Source: Silurus meridionalis (lineage: Eukaryota; Chordata; Actinopteri; Siluriformes; Siluridae). Taken from it: 64,000 bases of DNA. Shown piece by piece: positions 11,847-23,630 of this stretch. The notes beneath the pieces were generated by a model. The model worked only from the letters and a program-made list of their open reading frames with translations. It was not told the DNA's origin and searched no databases. A program made the position numbers and the translations under genes. The stretch spans positions 19,853,990 to 19,917,989 of the forward strand of contig NC_060892.1 in assembly GCF_014805685.1 (NCBI RefSeq), read 5' to 3'. Positions within the stretch are counted from its first letter, which is position 1. Each line of letters starts with the position of its first letter.

Positions 11847-14115
11847 AATTAATCAATCAATTGGTCCTGCCTGTATTCCCCTATACTTAACACTAAATTA
11901 ACAATAAATAAAATATATATATATATATTTTTGTGCTTATTGTGTACATATTAATGTTGATTTTGTCCACTCACAACTTATGCTCCACCCACCCAGAATA
12001 TAAAAAACGTATGTAAAAGTGTGTTTCTGATATGCATAAAATTTAAGTCAAAATAACCATTAAAAGTCATTTAACCTACACTCACTATTAACATTCTGTT
12101 TTTGTTGTTTGTTATTTTCACTCTTTTTTCTCATTTATCCTAATTCTCACCCCTACTTAAACCAATCTTACTGGGTTTGTATTTGGTATTATGCTAAAAT
12201 GTGGCATAAAAATATTTTGTTTCATAAGAATGCATGGTATTTTCTTCATTGGGCAATCATTTTGCTATGGAAATTTATACCTAGAATATCAGCACTTCGA
12301 TTAGTGAAGATGAATCATGAGATTTATTGTTTTGTTTTTTTTTTAAAGACTATAGTCAGCCAAGAAAATGAAAAAAAAATCCTATTTTTATCAATAACAA
12401 ATTGATTGATTAGACAAATAATAAAATGAAGAAGTCTGTGAAAACTGCAAATTAGAAGCATTCCCAGGCCTTCATTCAGTATTGCCATTCCCCATGTTTA
12501 TTACCACTTCCATTTAAATTCTTTTTCGATTTAAACAGCATCAAAACAACTTTGCAGAAATCAAGATGTAGATTAGATCTCTAAGGAGCAAACCAGAGAC
12601 TGCAATAACACAACAAACCTCCCATAGTTAGCCATACAATGATGGTGAGTATTTAGTATTTTGTCCGCTCCAACAGCAACACAGCTTCCCGGCAGGATAA
12701 AGGAGAAGTTACTTGTCCTAGCCAATTAAACACAAGAATGATGAATGGCACGATGTAATGCATCCGTTTACTCCACTCCAAGCAGCACATACTGTAGGCA
12801 CTAAGCCCAAGTGTCTATGTGCTTGGAGTCGAGTGAAGCCCCACTGATTTCCCACGGCCTTCTGGGTGTTGAAACAAAGCGTAGGGGGCCAGAAAGTGCC
12901 TCTTGCTGTGTAAACAAAGGCCTAGGAGGTCTGCCTCCAAACCAGAGCACACAACATGGCACTGACACTGCAACCAAGCTCAAACAGTCCGTCAGGAACC
13001 CTATTGCTAAAGAGCCTAGTGAAATCCTCACCACTGAGTCCAAGCACAATAAAAGCGAACCTCGCCAAGAGCCCAGGAGCTTACAAAATGTTTAGAAACC
13101 ATCATCCACTCGCTGACACACAGCGGCGCTAATAAGCTGGAACAAGCGTCATCGCCACTGTTCGTACCTGTGCAAATATGCAATGTTGATTTTTTCAGCT
13201 GATCACGCAGTCGCACCTCCTCGCTTAATGACAATAATGATGAAAAAGACGAACGCATCGAAGCGTGGAAAAATAGACGTGAAGACTGCTAAAGTACTCC
13301 ACTGCGTCCTACCTACTGATTGTACTTAGATGCAAAAAATAAAAATAGAAGAAATATGACAAATGAGGCAAGACTGGAGCTGTAATGACTCTGTAAGCCT
13401 GCTTCACCTGACCTTCTGAGCTTTGCAATCTGGAGGTTTGACCTTTAAAGTCACACTCTCAGCTTCATTAACTCTCCTTAATGACACACTGGACACGGCC
13501 AGCTCCACGGCACGAAACACACTCAGCATGGAGCCATTTGCCTGTGGAAACACGGGACATTTCAATGTGTTCACTGACCACATGTGATATTTTAACAGCG
13601 ATATGCTAAAACACATACTGAAATGGCAAAAGCACAAAGAGCACAAAGCACTTTTGCCCTAATTATTATCCTCCTTCATTGTGCAACGAAAAAGAGCTGG
13701 AAACGTTGACAAACCTAATGAAATACGCGATGCGTTGCCATTGTCGGCAAAGAACCCTTTGCAGAATGAGATACTGTTGCTTGATATGGGTTCACACCTT
13801 TCTAAAAGAAAGGTTTAGCCAGTATTTTGTGTTGAAAATTATTCTGTTTAATTTTAAATGTAAGAGTTACAAAAACTAAATGATATAACAATTAAAATTA
13901 AAAAAGGTCATGCGCATTCAAATCCAGTGATGCCATCGGCGAGATAAACTGGAAAGGGGGCTGAGAAGAATTTTCGGTAAAGTTCCAATAAAGACTTTTA
14001 GTATCTGTATTATTAGTCTCAAATGGCATAAAACCAAAAATATTAGTGCAAATCATTGTTTAGTACAAATCATATTTGCTTGTGTAGGATATTCCATTTG
14101 TACAAGTCAATAGAT
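11847..14115. other. Unique non-coding stretch
   Basis: No gene is supported. Between about 12780 and 13260 the sequence is richer in GC and several open frames overlap on both strands. That comes from few stop codons, not from coding. The rest is AT-rich. Confidence 0.45.
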
Positions 14116-14420
14116 CCAAAGTTCTTCTTCAAACTGTACTAAAAAGTTAAAAAGACACGATTGTATAGGATGTTGCCAGATGATATAGAATTAAATGTTC
14201 CATTCACATGAACTATGCGACTAAATCCTGTTACAGCATGACAATGCCCCCTGAACAAATACAACTCTATGAAGATATTGTTTACATGGTTTGGAGTAGA
14301 TGATCTTGTGTGGCCTGCTATCGAGCTCTAACCTCCCAAACACCAATGAAGTGAATTGGAATGCTGACTACTCCCCAGGCCTCCTCACACTGCATCAGTA
14401 CCTGACTTTACTAACACCAA
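14116..14420 (+). mobile_element. Tc1-like DDE-half relic, truncated
   Basis: The copy runs in the same order as the element at 9060-9532: ATTGTATAGGATG, CTGTTACAGCATGACAATGC, then a stretch for the transposase tail (GAATTGGAATGCTGACTAC, CCCAGGCCTCC, TACCTGACTTTACTAACACC). It then stops abruptly, and the right half and right terminal repeat are missing. A perfect hairpin begins 20 bases later. Confidence 0.75.
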
Positions 14421-14439
14421 ATCTTCCAAAAGAAAACAC

Positions 14440-14507
14440 TGTTCATGACCATACGATTTGTATTTGTATATAATAACATACAAATACAAATCGTATGGTC
14501 ATGAACA
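14440..14507. repeat. Perfect 30-bp inverted repeat (hairpin)
   Basis: Left arm 14440-14469 and right arm 14478-14507 are exact reverse complements with an eight-base loop, ATAATAAC. The outer end of the arm reads TGTTCATGACCATACG. It begins just after the truncated end of a Tc1-like relic, like the hairpin at 4926-5007. Confidence 0.97.
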
Positions 14508-16051
14508 CAAACATAAACCTCTTCACGCTGTAAAATGGAAGGGATAGCATATTATAAATATATAACATTGCAAACTGTACACATTTTAATGCTCGTTTTA
14601 ACCTGCAGCTGTTTTCCAGGACATCTGAGCTCTTTTCCTTGTGTGAAAAAATAAAGCATCTCCCAACTAACAACTTAATTACACTTTCATTTTGTTAGAT
14701 GAAAGGGTGACTCAGGCACCAGAAAAAGAGACAAAAAAAGTCACATTATTGAACTAATTAATAAGTTAATTTTTGCCTTTTGCACATGAAGCACGGTTGA
14801 TTACATAATTGTTAAAAGTAATTGGCGAGTTAGTTAATGGCACCTTGAGAGATGAGAGAGGTGAGAATGCAATCCAGCTGCCGCTGATCCACTCTGCTCC
14901 TTTCATTTCATTTTCCCACCATCGCTCACACCTTTTTATTTCATCCACTCACTTTTATAGAGCTCGAGACAGGACATAATCTGCACGCAGCCAGGCAGCA
15001 ATCACTACGGCCTTCAAAAAACCAAGAGCACAGAAAAAACAGCTTGCTTGTGAGCAACGGTGGAAGTATGAGGACACGTGTCAGGTTCTGGGTGACTCTC
15101 TCGCTCTCGTGGTCATTTTTTAAATCTTTCTAATTTCGTCCGATTGTCTTCATCACCTGCTTATTATTTCGAAGCCTGATTAGCAAGAAAAAAAACACTG
15201 TCTCTGCACTCTATCCAGCCACACAATCATCATGTACTGACAATGGTAATGAAATTAGTCTTGTACAGATCCGATCTGAGAATACGCAGATCCTCAATCC
15301 GCTGCGTATCTTTCAATAGACTTTTTTTTCTTCTTTCCTCTGAAGGTCTAATAGAATTTTCAGCAACACCAGTTAATTCAAATGAACAGAGAACAAAAAA
15401 GGAGGAGATTTCACATCAGTCAGAGCTTTTATTAATGGTGTGTATGAAGCGTTTTTGTTTTTCATTTTTGACGATCGGCAGCTCAAGCTTGCTGGTTGGG
15501 GGATAAATCGGACATGAAGAAGAGACGGTGAGCAACTATGATTAGAGAAATGCCAATGTACTGACAGCCGTGTAGAAGTGGTGGAATCATTACAGTTTTT
15601 TTTGTTTTTTTGCTGTTTTATTTTAGTCCCCTTCGACAAATCTGGATGACACGGAACTACACAAATGTTGACGTTGGGAATGGGATAAATAAAAAGCGGC
15701 CTGGCAGCATGGTGTTTTAGAGTGGCGTGGCCAGTCGAAGAAGCTGTCTAAACATGACACATGCGAAGGGAAAATATGATTAGGACAAACAATGTGAGCT
15801 GGTTTGGTCTAAAATGATAAGCAATATGGGGTCCAAAAACCAAAAAACCCTGAAAAAATATATAAATATACTAACAAATCTCACCCTATAAAACATATGA
15901 TCTTCTATTGTTTAGTACACAAGAAATGAGCATGATTGTCTTAATAAGTAGTTAAGACCCTGGTGTTAATAGTAAAAGTGCAGCTGGTGACATTAGCATA
16001 TGCTGTGTCATACATTAGTTTAAATATATATACATTTAAAAAATATATTTT

Positions 16052-16054
<3 letters not shown>
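14508..16054. other. Unique non-coding stretch
   Basis: No gene is supported. Regions of about 14750-14960 and 15060-15320 are low in repeats and look more constrained than their flanks, but this is only an impression. Confidence 0.4.

Positions 16055-16103
<49 letters not shown>
16055..16103. repeat. (TA)n microsatellite
   Basis: TA array of about 48 bases. Open frames across it on both strands encode only alternating Ile and Tyr. Confidence 0.98.
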
Positions 16104-16106
<3 letters not shown>

Positions 16107-17860
16107 AAAGGTTGTAAGAGGTTGGTAAGTGCCCCGAACAATGTTTAGTGTAATGCTGCAGTGTGGAAGAGTAAAAAAGAAAAATCACTGCAATAGTATG
16201 ACTATTGATAAAAAAGAAAAGAAAGGGAGATGGTATAAAACGTGAAACGCTGAAGCGATCTCTAATCTCATCAAAGTTCAATAGGCATTTTTATTAAAAA
16301 ATGTTGAACCTTGCAAAGGGCTAACAAAAGACCCTGAACCCCTCCACAGACGACCACCATATCCTTTGATACAAAAAAAAAAAAAAGATCACATTTTACC
16401 TTTGCAGCATTCTTTTGTCTCTGTTCTTAAATAGAAATGTATGTGTGGAATTAGAGAGGTGCCATGGCTTTCTGCACCAAAGGCTGGAATAATCTTTCCT
16501 TTTGACTGTTACAAATGAAAATGTTCATTTTTTCCCAAACGAGGACGACTATGCAAACAAGCGTTTGAGCATGAAAAGACCCTTCAATTAGATTCCTGAT
16601 GTGTAATAATAAAAAGACAAGAAAAGAAAACTGGCCATGGTGCAGAAAAAAAAGGTGCAAAGGCCTAGCGGGAACAAAAAGATTTCTTTGGGGTTTGAAG
16701 TTTAGACTATTTTTTTCAAGGTAATAGAAACCAGCATCAGAGAGAAAAGCATGACAGAACGATTATAGCAAAGCTCATGTAGTTAAGAGTCGGAAAGCTA
16801 AGTATATGATTATGATTCCAAAGTTTGGATATATAAAACTTTCCATTTGAAGCTTTTCACTGTTAGTAATGACTCTGATTTGAAATGCTTTTCTTTGTAT
16901 AATGTTTTATATATTATATCTGATGATTGCTTCTTAACCTTTTTATAGGAAAAATCGCTACTCCATACCGTTAAACGTGACAAAAAGCCACATTTAAAAG
17001 AAAACAAATAAAAAATCATTCTGCAACTGATATTTAAATGCAATCTGGAAAATTAAGCTCAGATTTACAGTCAAGCAGATGAGAATATAATATTTATTAT
17101 GCTACAAAATGAACATAAGTGCACACCCATAATGTTAAATACAGCAATAAAGTGGCTACGACTGCTGCGTAAGAAATACATTGCTGATAAACGAACTTAT
17201 TTTGTAGATTATTTGCAAATACGAACATCAGAACAGTAAAAAAACAAAATGCTGTTTATATGACCAAAATAACAAGGAAGTTAAATGAATAAATAAATCA
17301 ACACCTAAAGGAAAGTGTCAAACAAATTGTCCGATGAAACAATAACACAAAATGGGCAATATATGTCTGCATAACAGCAGAAATGCTACAGTGTGAAATG
17401 CATTCCAGTCTACGCTTTTATCACAGAAAGAGCGATCTGCATACAACGTTAACACTTCCTGTAACACTTCCTGTTTTTCCTGACTGAGATTTAGTAGCAC
17501 ATGCAATGACACTATGAATTTTTTGAAAATCCATGCTTCTGAACAAATCTTTTAAACGAATAAATTGTTCTCATTCACGTCTGAATGTGACCGTTTAGGT
17601 GGCTGTGTAGGAGCATAGGATTGGTTGGAGCACACCACTTATTGAACAATACTTAAATGAAAGCAGCACTGATTCTGTACAAACTTTACCTAAACAATTT
17701 GACTGAACTCTCTATTGTCGATCATAAATAAAATAAAGGAACAAATATTTACTACAGTTCAAATACGAGTCTTACTGGTTCAGCAAAAGGAAAAGAATGA
17801 AAGACTAACATTAGCTAGCTAGATTGTCTCAAACCTTTTTTAGGAAAATGGTTCGGGGAA
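16104..17860. other. AT-rich non-coding stretch
   Basis: No gene and no recognisable repeat apart from A-runs (for example 16373-16385). Confidence 0.5.
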
Positions 17861-18035
17861 GTGGTGGATCAGTAGTTTTAACACTGGATCTTGATTAACT
17901 CATGTGTTCAATTGTCCAGCCTTGCCAAGCTACCACTGCTTGGCCCATGAGCAAGGCCCTTAACCCTGCACAAACAAACCGCTTGAGTGTACAAGTTAAG
18001 CACTGAGAGCTAATGTCCTTTCTGCAACACTGAAT
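17861..18035 (+). mobile_element. Decayed tRNA-derived SINE
   Basis: GTGGTGGATCAGTAG stands where the family has an A box (GTGGTAGCTCAGTGG). Later phrases GCCAAGCTACCACTGC, TTGGCCCATGAGCAAGGC and CCTTAACCCTGCAC match the body of the fish SINE seen intact at 22995-23184. The B box is largely lost. It is a dead copy. Confidence 0.65.
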
Positions 18036-18137
18036 TTGCATTTCTACCAGGCAGATATTATTAGTATGTAGTCTGATGCTGCTTTAGCTGAAAACAGAGC
18101 AAAGCACAGATTTGTAAAAATTCATAAATGTTGAAGA

Positions 18138-18262
18138 GGGATAGTGGTAGGTCATTAGTTCAAATTCCAGAAAAATCAAGCTTCCCCTGATCAGCCCTTT
18201 GACAAGGTCCTTAACCCTCAACTGCTCAGGTGTATAAATACGATAATTGTCGATCACTCATG
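18138..18262 (+). mobile_element. SINE fragment
   Basis: A shorter piece of the same SINE family: GTTCAAATTCCAG is the B-box area, followed by AAGGTCCTTAACCCTCAACT and GCTCAGGTGTATAAATA. It lies about 100 bases after another decayed copy. Confidence 0.65.
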
Positions 18263-18746
18263 TCTTCTAATTTATAGATATTATTTATAGGAACAGCATA
18301 TAGAGGTATTCACCAGTCTATATATAAATATAAAATAATTGTACATTTTGTTACCTAATGAAAGTATTCAGGCTGATGATGATCAGGAAAGTCTCTGTTC
18401 TCTGTTCTGTTTACATCGCTCACTCCCTCTGTCTTATCCACATTACCCCCAGACTTCTTGTTGCCTTCTGCCATGCTTATTGTTTGCTTCGTAAACTAGC
18501 CTACATCTGTGGTGTGTGAGAGCCAGGAAATGATACACCAGTGGTCGGTTGAAAAAGCAGAGCGAAGACAGGAAATATGTTGATGGGCTGAAAGCGGCGC
18601 AATGAGAAGAAACAATATTGATCATGTCACCAAATAGATTAAAACTAAAGTAACGAGTCTGGTTTGGAAATGTAAGATGTAGAAAGTACAGATATTTGTG
18701 TAAAAAAATTTTTTTTGTGTAAAAGTAAAAAAAAATAGTAAGGTAC

Positions 18747-19971
18747 TGTAGGTTTACCCACCCAATGGCCCAACAACGGAATCCACTGGCGTGGGTGAGG
18801 GTATGCTGCGTGTTAGTCTTTCTTGCGCTGCTGTAAAAAATTGCTAAAATGGATATCAATTTGGTACATTAATCCAATTTCTAACCTCTAATCTGACTAC
18901 AATTTTTAATAAAGATTTATCTTGAATATATATAATTCAAGCTGATCGCCTTACTGAGTGCATTTTATCTCTAATTTTAATAGATTATTCTAAGCATTCC
19001 ATCTTCTCAATTAATCATTTATTTTGAACCTGGAGTCGCTTAGAGCCTTGTGCTCGGCTAACGATACCTGCTCACGGAGGCTAATTGGCGAGTCTGAATC
19101 TTAGTCAGAGGATATAACCGTAAACATCGGGCTACATAATCAACTAGATATAAATGATTTCAGGAAAGTTAATTAAGAATTTTACATTTATTTTGCCAGG
19201 CAATAATCAATAAACAAATGTCACATCTAAAACAAATAATAGAAGAAATTTACACAACATGATTAGCATAAAACCAAATAGTTTAGCAATGCAGTTTACA
19301 AAAGAATTGTTAAAGAGTCACTGTACCTGGCAATAGAGACACACGGAGACTGTGTGGGAAGTTCTGACTACAGAAGGCTTCCCAGAGTTTTTCGCTAAAT
19401 CTCCTTAAATACCCAAACCATCATAAACACTTGTATATTCAAAGTAATAAAAGCTTTGCAAACCCTTTTTGGGGACAGGAGGTGACCGTAAAACCAAATA
19501 ACCACCTAAAGTAAAACCCTTTAAAACCTGGTAAAAATCTTTACAACCCTCACATTAGTAGGACAGAATTCCCCCCAAACGTGAGATCTTTATTTTTGGT
19601 CTGTTTTACTGATATGGGACTGAGATAATTTTTCCAATCACACTGAGACCTTTAAAATGATACCAAACATGTAAAGGTAAAATTGATACATTCCTAAAAT
19701 GTAATTATTATAGTATGCAAGTAGAGTAGCTTAAATTCCAGGAACTTCTAAGTCACCTTTCCATGACCCAGCTATATATATAAAAGGGGGCTCAAGGATG
19801 GGTGAGAGGGCAGCTGAACAAATGACTTTCTCTCCTCAGATTAAAGAGATCCTCTCCTCAGATTCGAAGGTTTATTGTTTTGTTGCATGTCAGTACTCGG
19901 GGTCTGGCCTCATGAAGTTGCATGGCAGTTCTCAGGGTCTGAACTCATGAAGAGATCTGACCATCCTTACA
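18747..19971 (+). mobile_element. Solo LTR, 1225 bp, with TSD GTAC
   Basis: The element starts TGTAGGTTTACC and ends CCATCCTTACA, the usual TG...CA form. It is flanked by the same four bases, GTAC, on both sides (18743-18746 and 19972-19975). A related copy lies inverted at 62718-63530. A TATA box, TATATAAAAG, is at 19776-19785, and an ATTAAA polyadenylation-like signal at 19840-19845 is followed by a GT-rich stretch, which fits a U3-R order read forward. No gag, pol or env is next to it, so it is probably what is left after recombination between two LTRs. A four-base duplication fits Gypsy or retrovirus-like elements; the family is unknown. The 138-codon minus-strand frame at 18443-18859 runs across its start and is not a gene. 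Confidence 0.85.
19776..19785 (+). promoter_or_regulatory. TATA box of the solo LTR
   Basis: TATATAAAAG followed by a G-run sits about 64 bases before an ATTAAA signal, as expected for an LTR promoter. The second LTR copy has lost this TATA: its equivalent place reads CTCCCCAAGAGGG. Confidence 0.6.
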
Positions 19972-19975
19972 GTAC

Positions 19976-21446
19976 TGATACCAGAAAAATCTGCTATAGA
20001 TTTGTACTTTGTTACTTCCGACTTCTAAATATTAATATTTAATATTTTAAGCGATGTACTATGTTAGGTTTCTATTTAAATGTAAGCATATACTTTAATA
20101 TTGTCCATGGTAACTACTTTGTACAAAGGTCTGATTTTGTTCCTCATGTGTAATCTCTTCCACTGAAGCATGTGTTCAGAGGACACTCTGGTGGATTTGA
20201 TCTAAAATGGATCATAAGGTTTTGCACAAACGTGAAATGCCCGAGGCAGCTCAAGGGCACTGCCATTAAAGCGAAATGAGGTCATGTAAAAAAAAAAAAA
20301 AAAACTTTCAAATTCAAATCAATATTGTTAAGATTTTACTTTTCGCTGAGTATGTTAATAATATAATTTGTAACGTAAATTGCTTGGTTAAAGAACGCAA
20401 AAGCATTTTTACTGCTCTCAGACTTCAAACTTCGAGTTGAAATGCATTGTTTCAAAGAAAAAGTAAAAGAGAAAAACCTGACAAAAAATCACGTGCTGGT
20501 TTCTCCTGAGATCTACTGTACATGTGAGTAAATATGGAGAAAGTGCACACTGCCATACTTTGCGCATACACAGCCGGCCATTCATCTGCACTGACAGGAG
20601 TTTTCCATTAACTCCATGTGCAATTAATCAGCCTCCAGGACAAATGTTGTTTCCCCTCCGGCTTTGTTTGGAGCTCACAACACTCTTTAACTAAAAGCAA
20701 GCCAAAATCCGATCAGTGACAAATCTGCTGGGGTGAGGTGCATCGGTCAAGGCCCTGGCCATTTAACCACAAAATTTATCTGAAAAAAAGATACGCTGCG
20801 ATACCCTTTGCCTCCCCTATTCGCACAACATCCTCTGAGAGGCTCTATTTTTAAAGCGTAATGGTGTAAACAGCTCGCGCCGCTCAGTGGGTCAATCCAG
20901 AGAGGACACTGGTGATGATGATCAGTCTTTCTTACAAGATGAAGGACTAAACAAACCTGACACATGTAGAAGGCTATTAAAATCACATTTTCAAAGAGGC
21001 ACATAAAATGGCTGAAAGCCTTCAATCTGGGATGAGGGCGAATCTCGTTCCGGAGTTGTGAAGACTCGGGGACGGCGCTAGGATCTGTCACACTGCGTCC
21101 ATATTAAATGATGTGTCCTCTAAGGTCCTTCAGATATCAAAAGACCTTTTTGTGCGTATATACAGGACACGCCGGCGTAGACCTACATGCTATCAGGATT
21201 TTTTTTTTTCTTTGCTGGAAGGGGGATCACCTTCAACTGCTGAGAAGAGGAAGAAAATATGTAAACTTGTAACCTTAGAAACAGTTCCCTTGGAAACAAG
21301 GAGGGGAAGTAGAGCTGCAGGTCCTTGAGAGAGAGACCGAGCGGGTGTGTGGAAGAACATGAGGACAGACAAAGATTTTAATTTTGTGGTGATCATGCTG
21401 ACGAACGTAAAATAAAAGCAGAGGGGTCCCAGAGAACATTATATAT

Positions 21447-21449
<3 letters not shown>
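19976..21449. other. Unique non-coding stretch
   Basis: No gene is supported. Between about 20500 and 21110 the composition is balanced and repeat-free, a candidate for conserved non-coding sequence by look alone. The 114-codon minus frame at 20747-21091 has no family features I recognise. Confidence 0.45.

Positions 21450-21536
<87 letters not shown>
21450..21536. repeat. (TA)n(CA)n compound microsatellite
   Basis: About 48 bases of TA run directly into about 39 bases of CA. Confidence 0.97.
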
Positions 21537-21538
<2 letters not shown>

Positions 21539-21719
21539 CATAGCCACCATAAGTTTGACAGTTTCACAATGTGAATATCCCCCTTATGTCATGGTGTATG
21601 GCTATAGGATAAACTAGCGATAGAATTATTCCCACAAGTTCACTTTCCTACTTGAGATGCAGAGCAGATACTCTAGAGAATTTCTTACCCATATAAAATA
21701 CCATTTTGATGATGAAATT

Positions 21720-21990
21720 TTAGCGTGGCACGTGTTAACGATGGTGCACACACAGGGACGCACATACACACTGCTGCGGCGCCAGACATCTGCCAGCGGA
21801 CCACATCATTCACGGGAAGTGACACCGTGTTGAATCAGCTCGTCCGGCCCTCGGCACACTCCTGCAGCCAGAGCCGCACACCACAAATCACTGTGTACCC
21901 GAGTGTATGCGCATGTTTGACCACGACATGCATGCGCTACCGCAGCAGAGTCCTGCGAGGTAAAAGAATAAACGTTGCATCTCGGCAGCA
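21720..21990. other. CpG-rich patch
   Basis: CpG steps are far denser here than in the flanks (for example GCTGCGGCGCCAGAC, CTCGTCCGGCCCTCGG, CATGCGCTACCGCAG). Two open frames overlap on opposite strands (plus 21725-22015, minus 21806-22177), which is expected when stop codons are rare, so I do not call a protein. It could be a small CpG island, promoter or enhancer. A donor-like CGAG|GTAAAA lies at 21957-21964. Confidence 0.45.
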
Positions 21991-22128
21991 AGGCCAAAAA
22001 AAAAGAACTATTTGACTTGTATGCGCTCTGCTGATAGCGAGGTGGAAAGATGGTGAAATACTTTTGCACTTGCTTTAATTGCCCTTGTTTGCTGCAATAA
22101 ATTAATTTGGAGATCGAGAGAGTGCGAG

Positions 22129-22129
22129 T

Positions 22130-22168
<39 letters not shown>

Positions 22169-22169
22169 G
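22129..22169. repeat. (GA)n microsatellite
   Basis: GA array with one AAAG interruption near 22142. Confidence 0.95.
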
Positions 22170-22994
22170 AAATGCAAATGAGCATGAATAAGTTACTAGA
22201 TAAACCCATTTCACAGTTTAACAGCTGGAAGTTGTTTCTGTAATTTCCATTTTAAATCGCAATGACACCAACACACATATTTGGGCTTGCTGTCTTCGAG
22301 GAGGATTAATCTGATTGCTTGCTACGTAAACATGCCTCCCTCTATCCAACCAACCCAACCTGCCCTCCCTACGCTGTCCCAACACACACACACACGCTCC
22401 AGAAGTGCAAGAAGCAAATCAGATTTCTCATCAATGAAGCGGGGATGCAGTCTGCTAGGATAGCTGGTATTAATGCAGGTTTATGAGTCACTCTGCGTGT
22501 CGGTGGCACGACTGTGAACTATGACGACGGATTTTATGTGGGATTATTTTTGCCCTTGGCTGACATTGCAAAAGAAGAATATTTGCAAGTTTTTAAAACT
22601 GAAAAGGGAAAAATTTCACCCTGAATTGTCACATCTACATTTTCACGTAATATATACAATATGTAGTGCATACTAGATGTCATTTTCAAGCTCGTTCTTT
22701 ATGTTTGTGAACATGGACAACCCTAACTAATCCTACTCGGACCAATCCTGGCTGATCTCGGAAAAAGATTTTACCTATTGTGCCAACTACTGCATTTGTT
22801 TTGTTGTTGTTATATGCATTCACAACGTTTTTCAATGAGCCTAGCTGGTTCAAAATTCCACGGTGATTCTGAGCAGTTCACTGACGACGAATGAATGAAC
22901 AGATTAAATCAGACAGAAAATTCTCATGATCAAGCAGTATGATACGAAACTTACAGGACTAAAAGTCAGTGCTCTGTAATGTCCTCTTAGCTTA
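22170..22994. other. Unique non-coding stretch
   Basis: No gene and no recognisable mobile element. Confidence 0.5.
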
Positions 22995-23184
22995 GTGGAA
23001 GTGGTAGCTCAGTGGATAAGATGTTGGACTTATTATTAGAAGGTCATCGGTTCAAATCCCAGCACCAACAAGGTGCCACTGCTGGACCCTTAAGCGAGGG
23101 CTTTCAATTTCTCAGCTGTATAACGGAGATATCTGTCAGTCGTTCTGTAAAAGGGCGTCTGCCAAATGCCATAATTGTAAATAC
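22995..23184 (+). mobile_element. tRNA-derived SINE, nearly full length
   Basis: The A box TAGCTCAGTGG is at 23004-23014 and the B box GGTTCAAATCC at 23049-23059, correct for an internal pol III promoter. The body has GCCACTGCTGGACCC, and the 3' end GGGCGTCTGCCAAATGCC is the conserved tail of many fish SINEs (Mermaid/V-SINE-like, from memory). It is the best copy of this family here. Decayed relatives are at 17861, 18138, 23524, 26093 and 48406. Confidence 0.85.
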
Positions 23185-23523
23185 TGTATTTCATTTGTCC
23201 ATCCTTAGTAGCTGCCTGGTCAGGTACCACAGACAAGTAAATAAAAATTATGTTGCCAGAAATTCTTGAGTTTTGATACCAGCCCCACCAAGCTGCTAAA
23301 GCACACTTAAACCTCAGATATTTAATTGCCATGGATGCAATTGAATAGATTAATCAGAATCAGAATCCTTAGGGAAATTGTTGAGGATCAATAAAGTATT
23401 CTGATATAAATATTCCATAAATATACTATATACAGGAAGTAAAGTATTTTTTCCCCACTTCCTTCCCACATAGAGCATTAATGGAACATTCACCAAAGGT
23501 ACATAAACATAATAATAAAAAAA

Positions 23524-23630
23524 TTTTGGATCTAAAGATCATGAGTTCAAATCCCAGCCACACCAAGCTGCCGCTTGTGGGCCCCTGAGCAAGGCCCCTA
23601 ACTCCTGTTGATATGAATGGTTGAATAAAA
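23524..23630 (+). mobile_element. SINE fragment
   Basis: B-box region ATGAGTTCAAATCCCAGCC followed by CACCAAGCTGCC and GAGCAAGGCCCCTAACTCC, as in the body of the SINE at 22995-23184. The A box and 3' tail are missing. Confidence 0.75.

Noticed and set aside
15941..16281. Open frames across the TA array
   Set aside because: They encode Ile-Tyr runs from the dinucleotide repeat.
18443..18859. 138-codon open frame on the minus strand
   Set aside because: It runs across the start of the solo LTR in antisense. The similar peptide near 63400-63530 comes from the other LTR copy, not from a protein family.
21806..22177. 123-codon minus frame as a gene
   Set aside because: It spans a GA array (Ser-Leu run) and CpG-rich DNA, overlaps an opposite frame and has no recognised domain.
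22731..22790. 5S rRNA-like motif CTGATCTCGGAA
   Set aside because: Only about a dozen bases match. The 5S promoter boxes before and after are absent.
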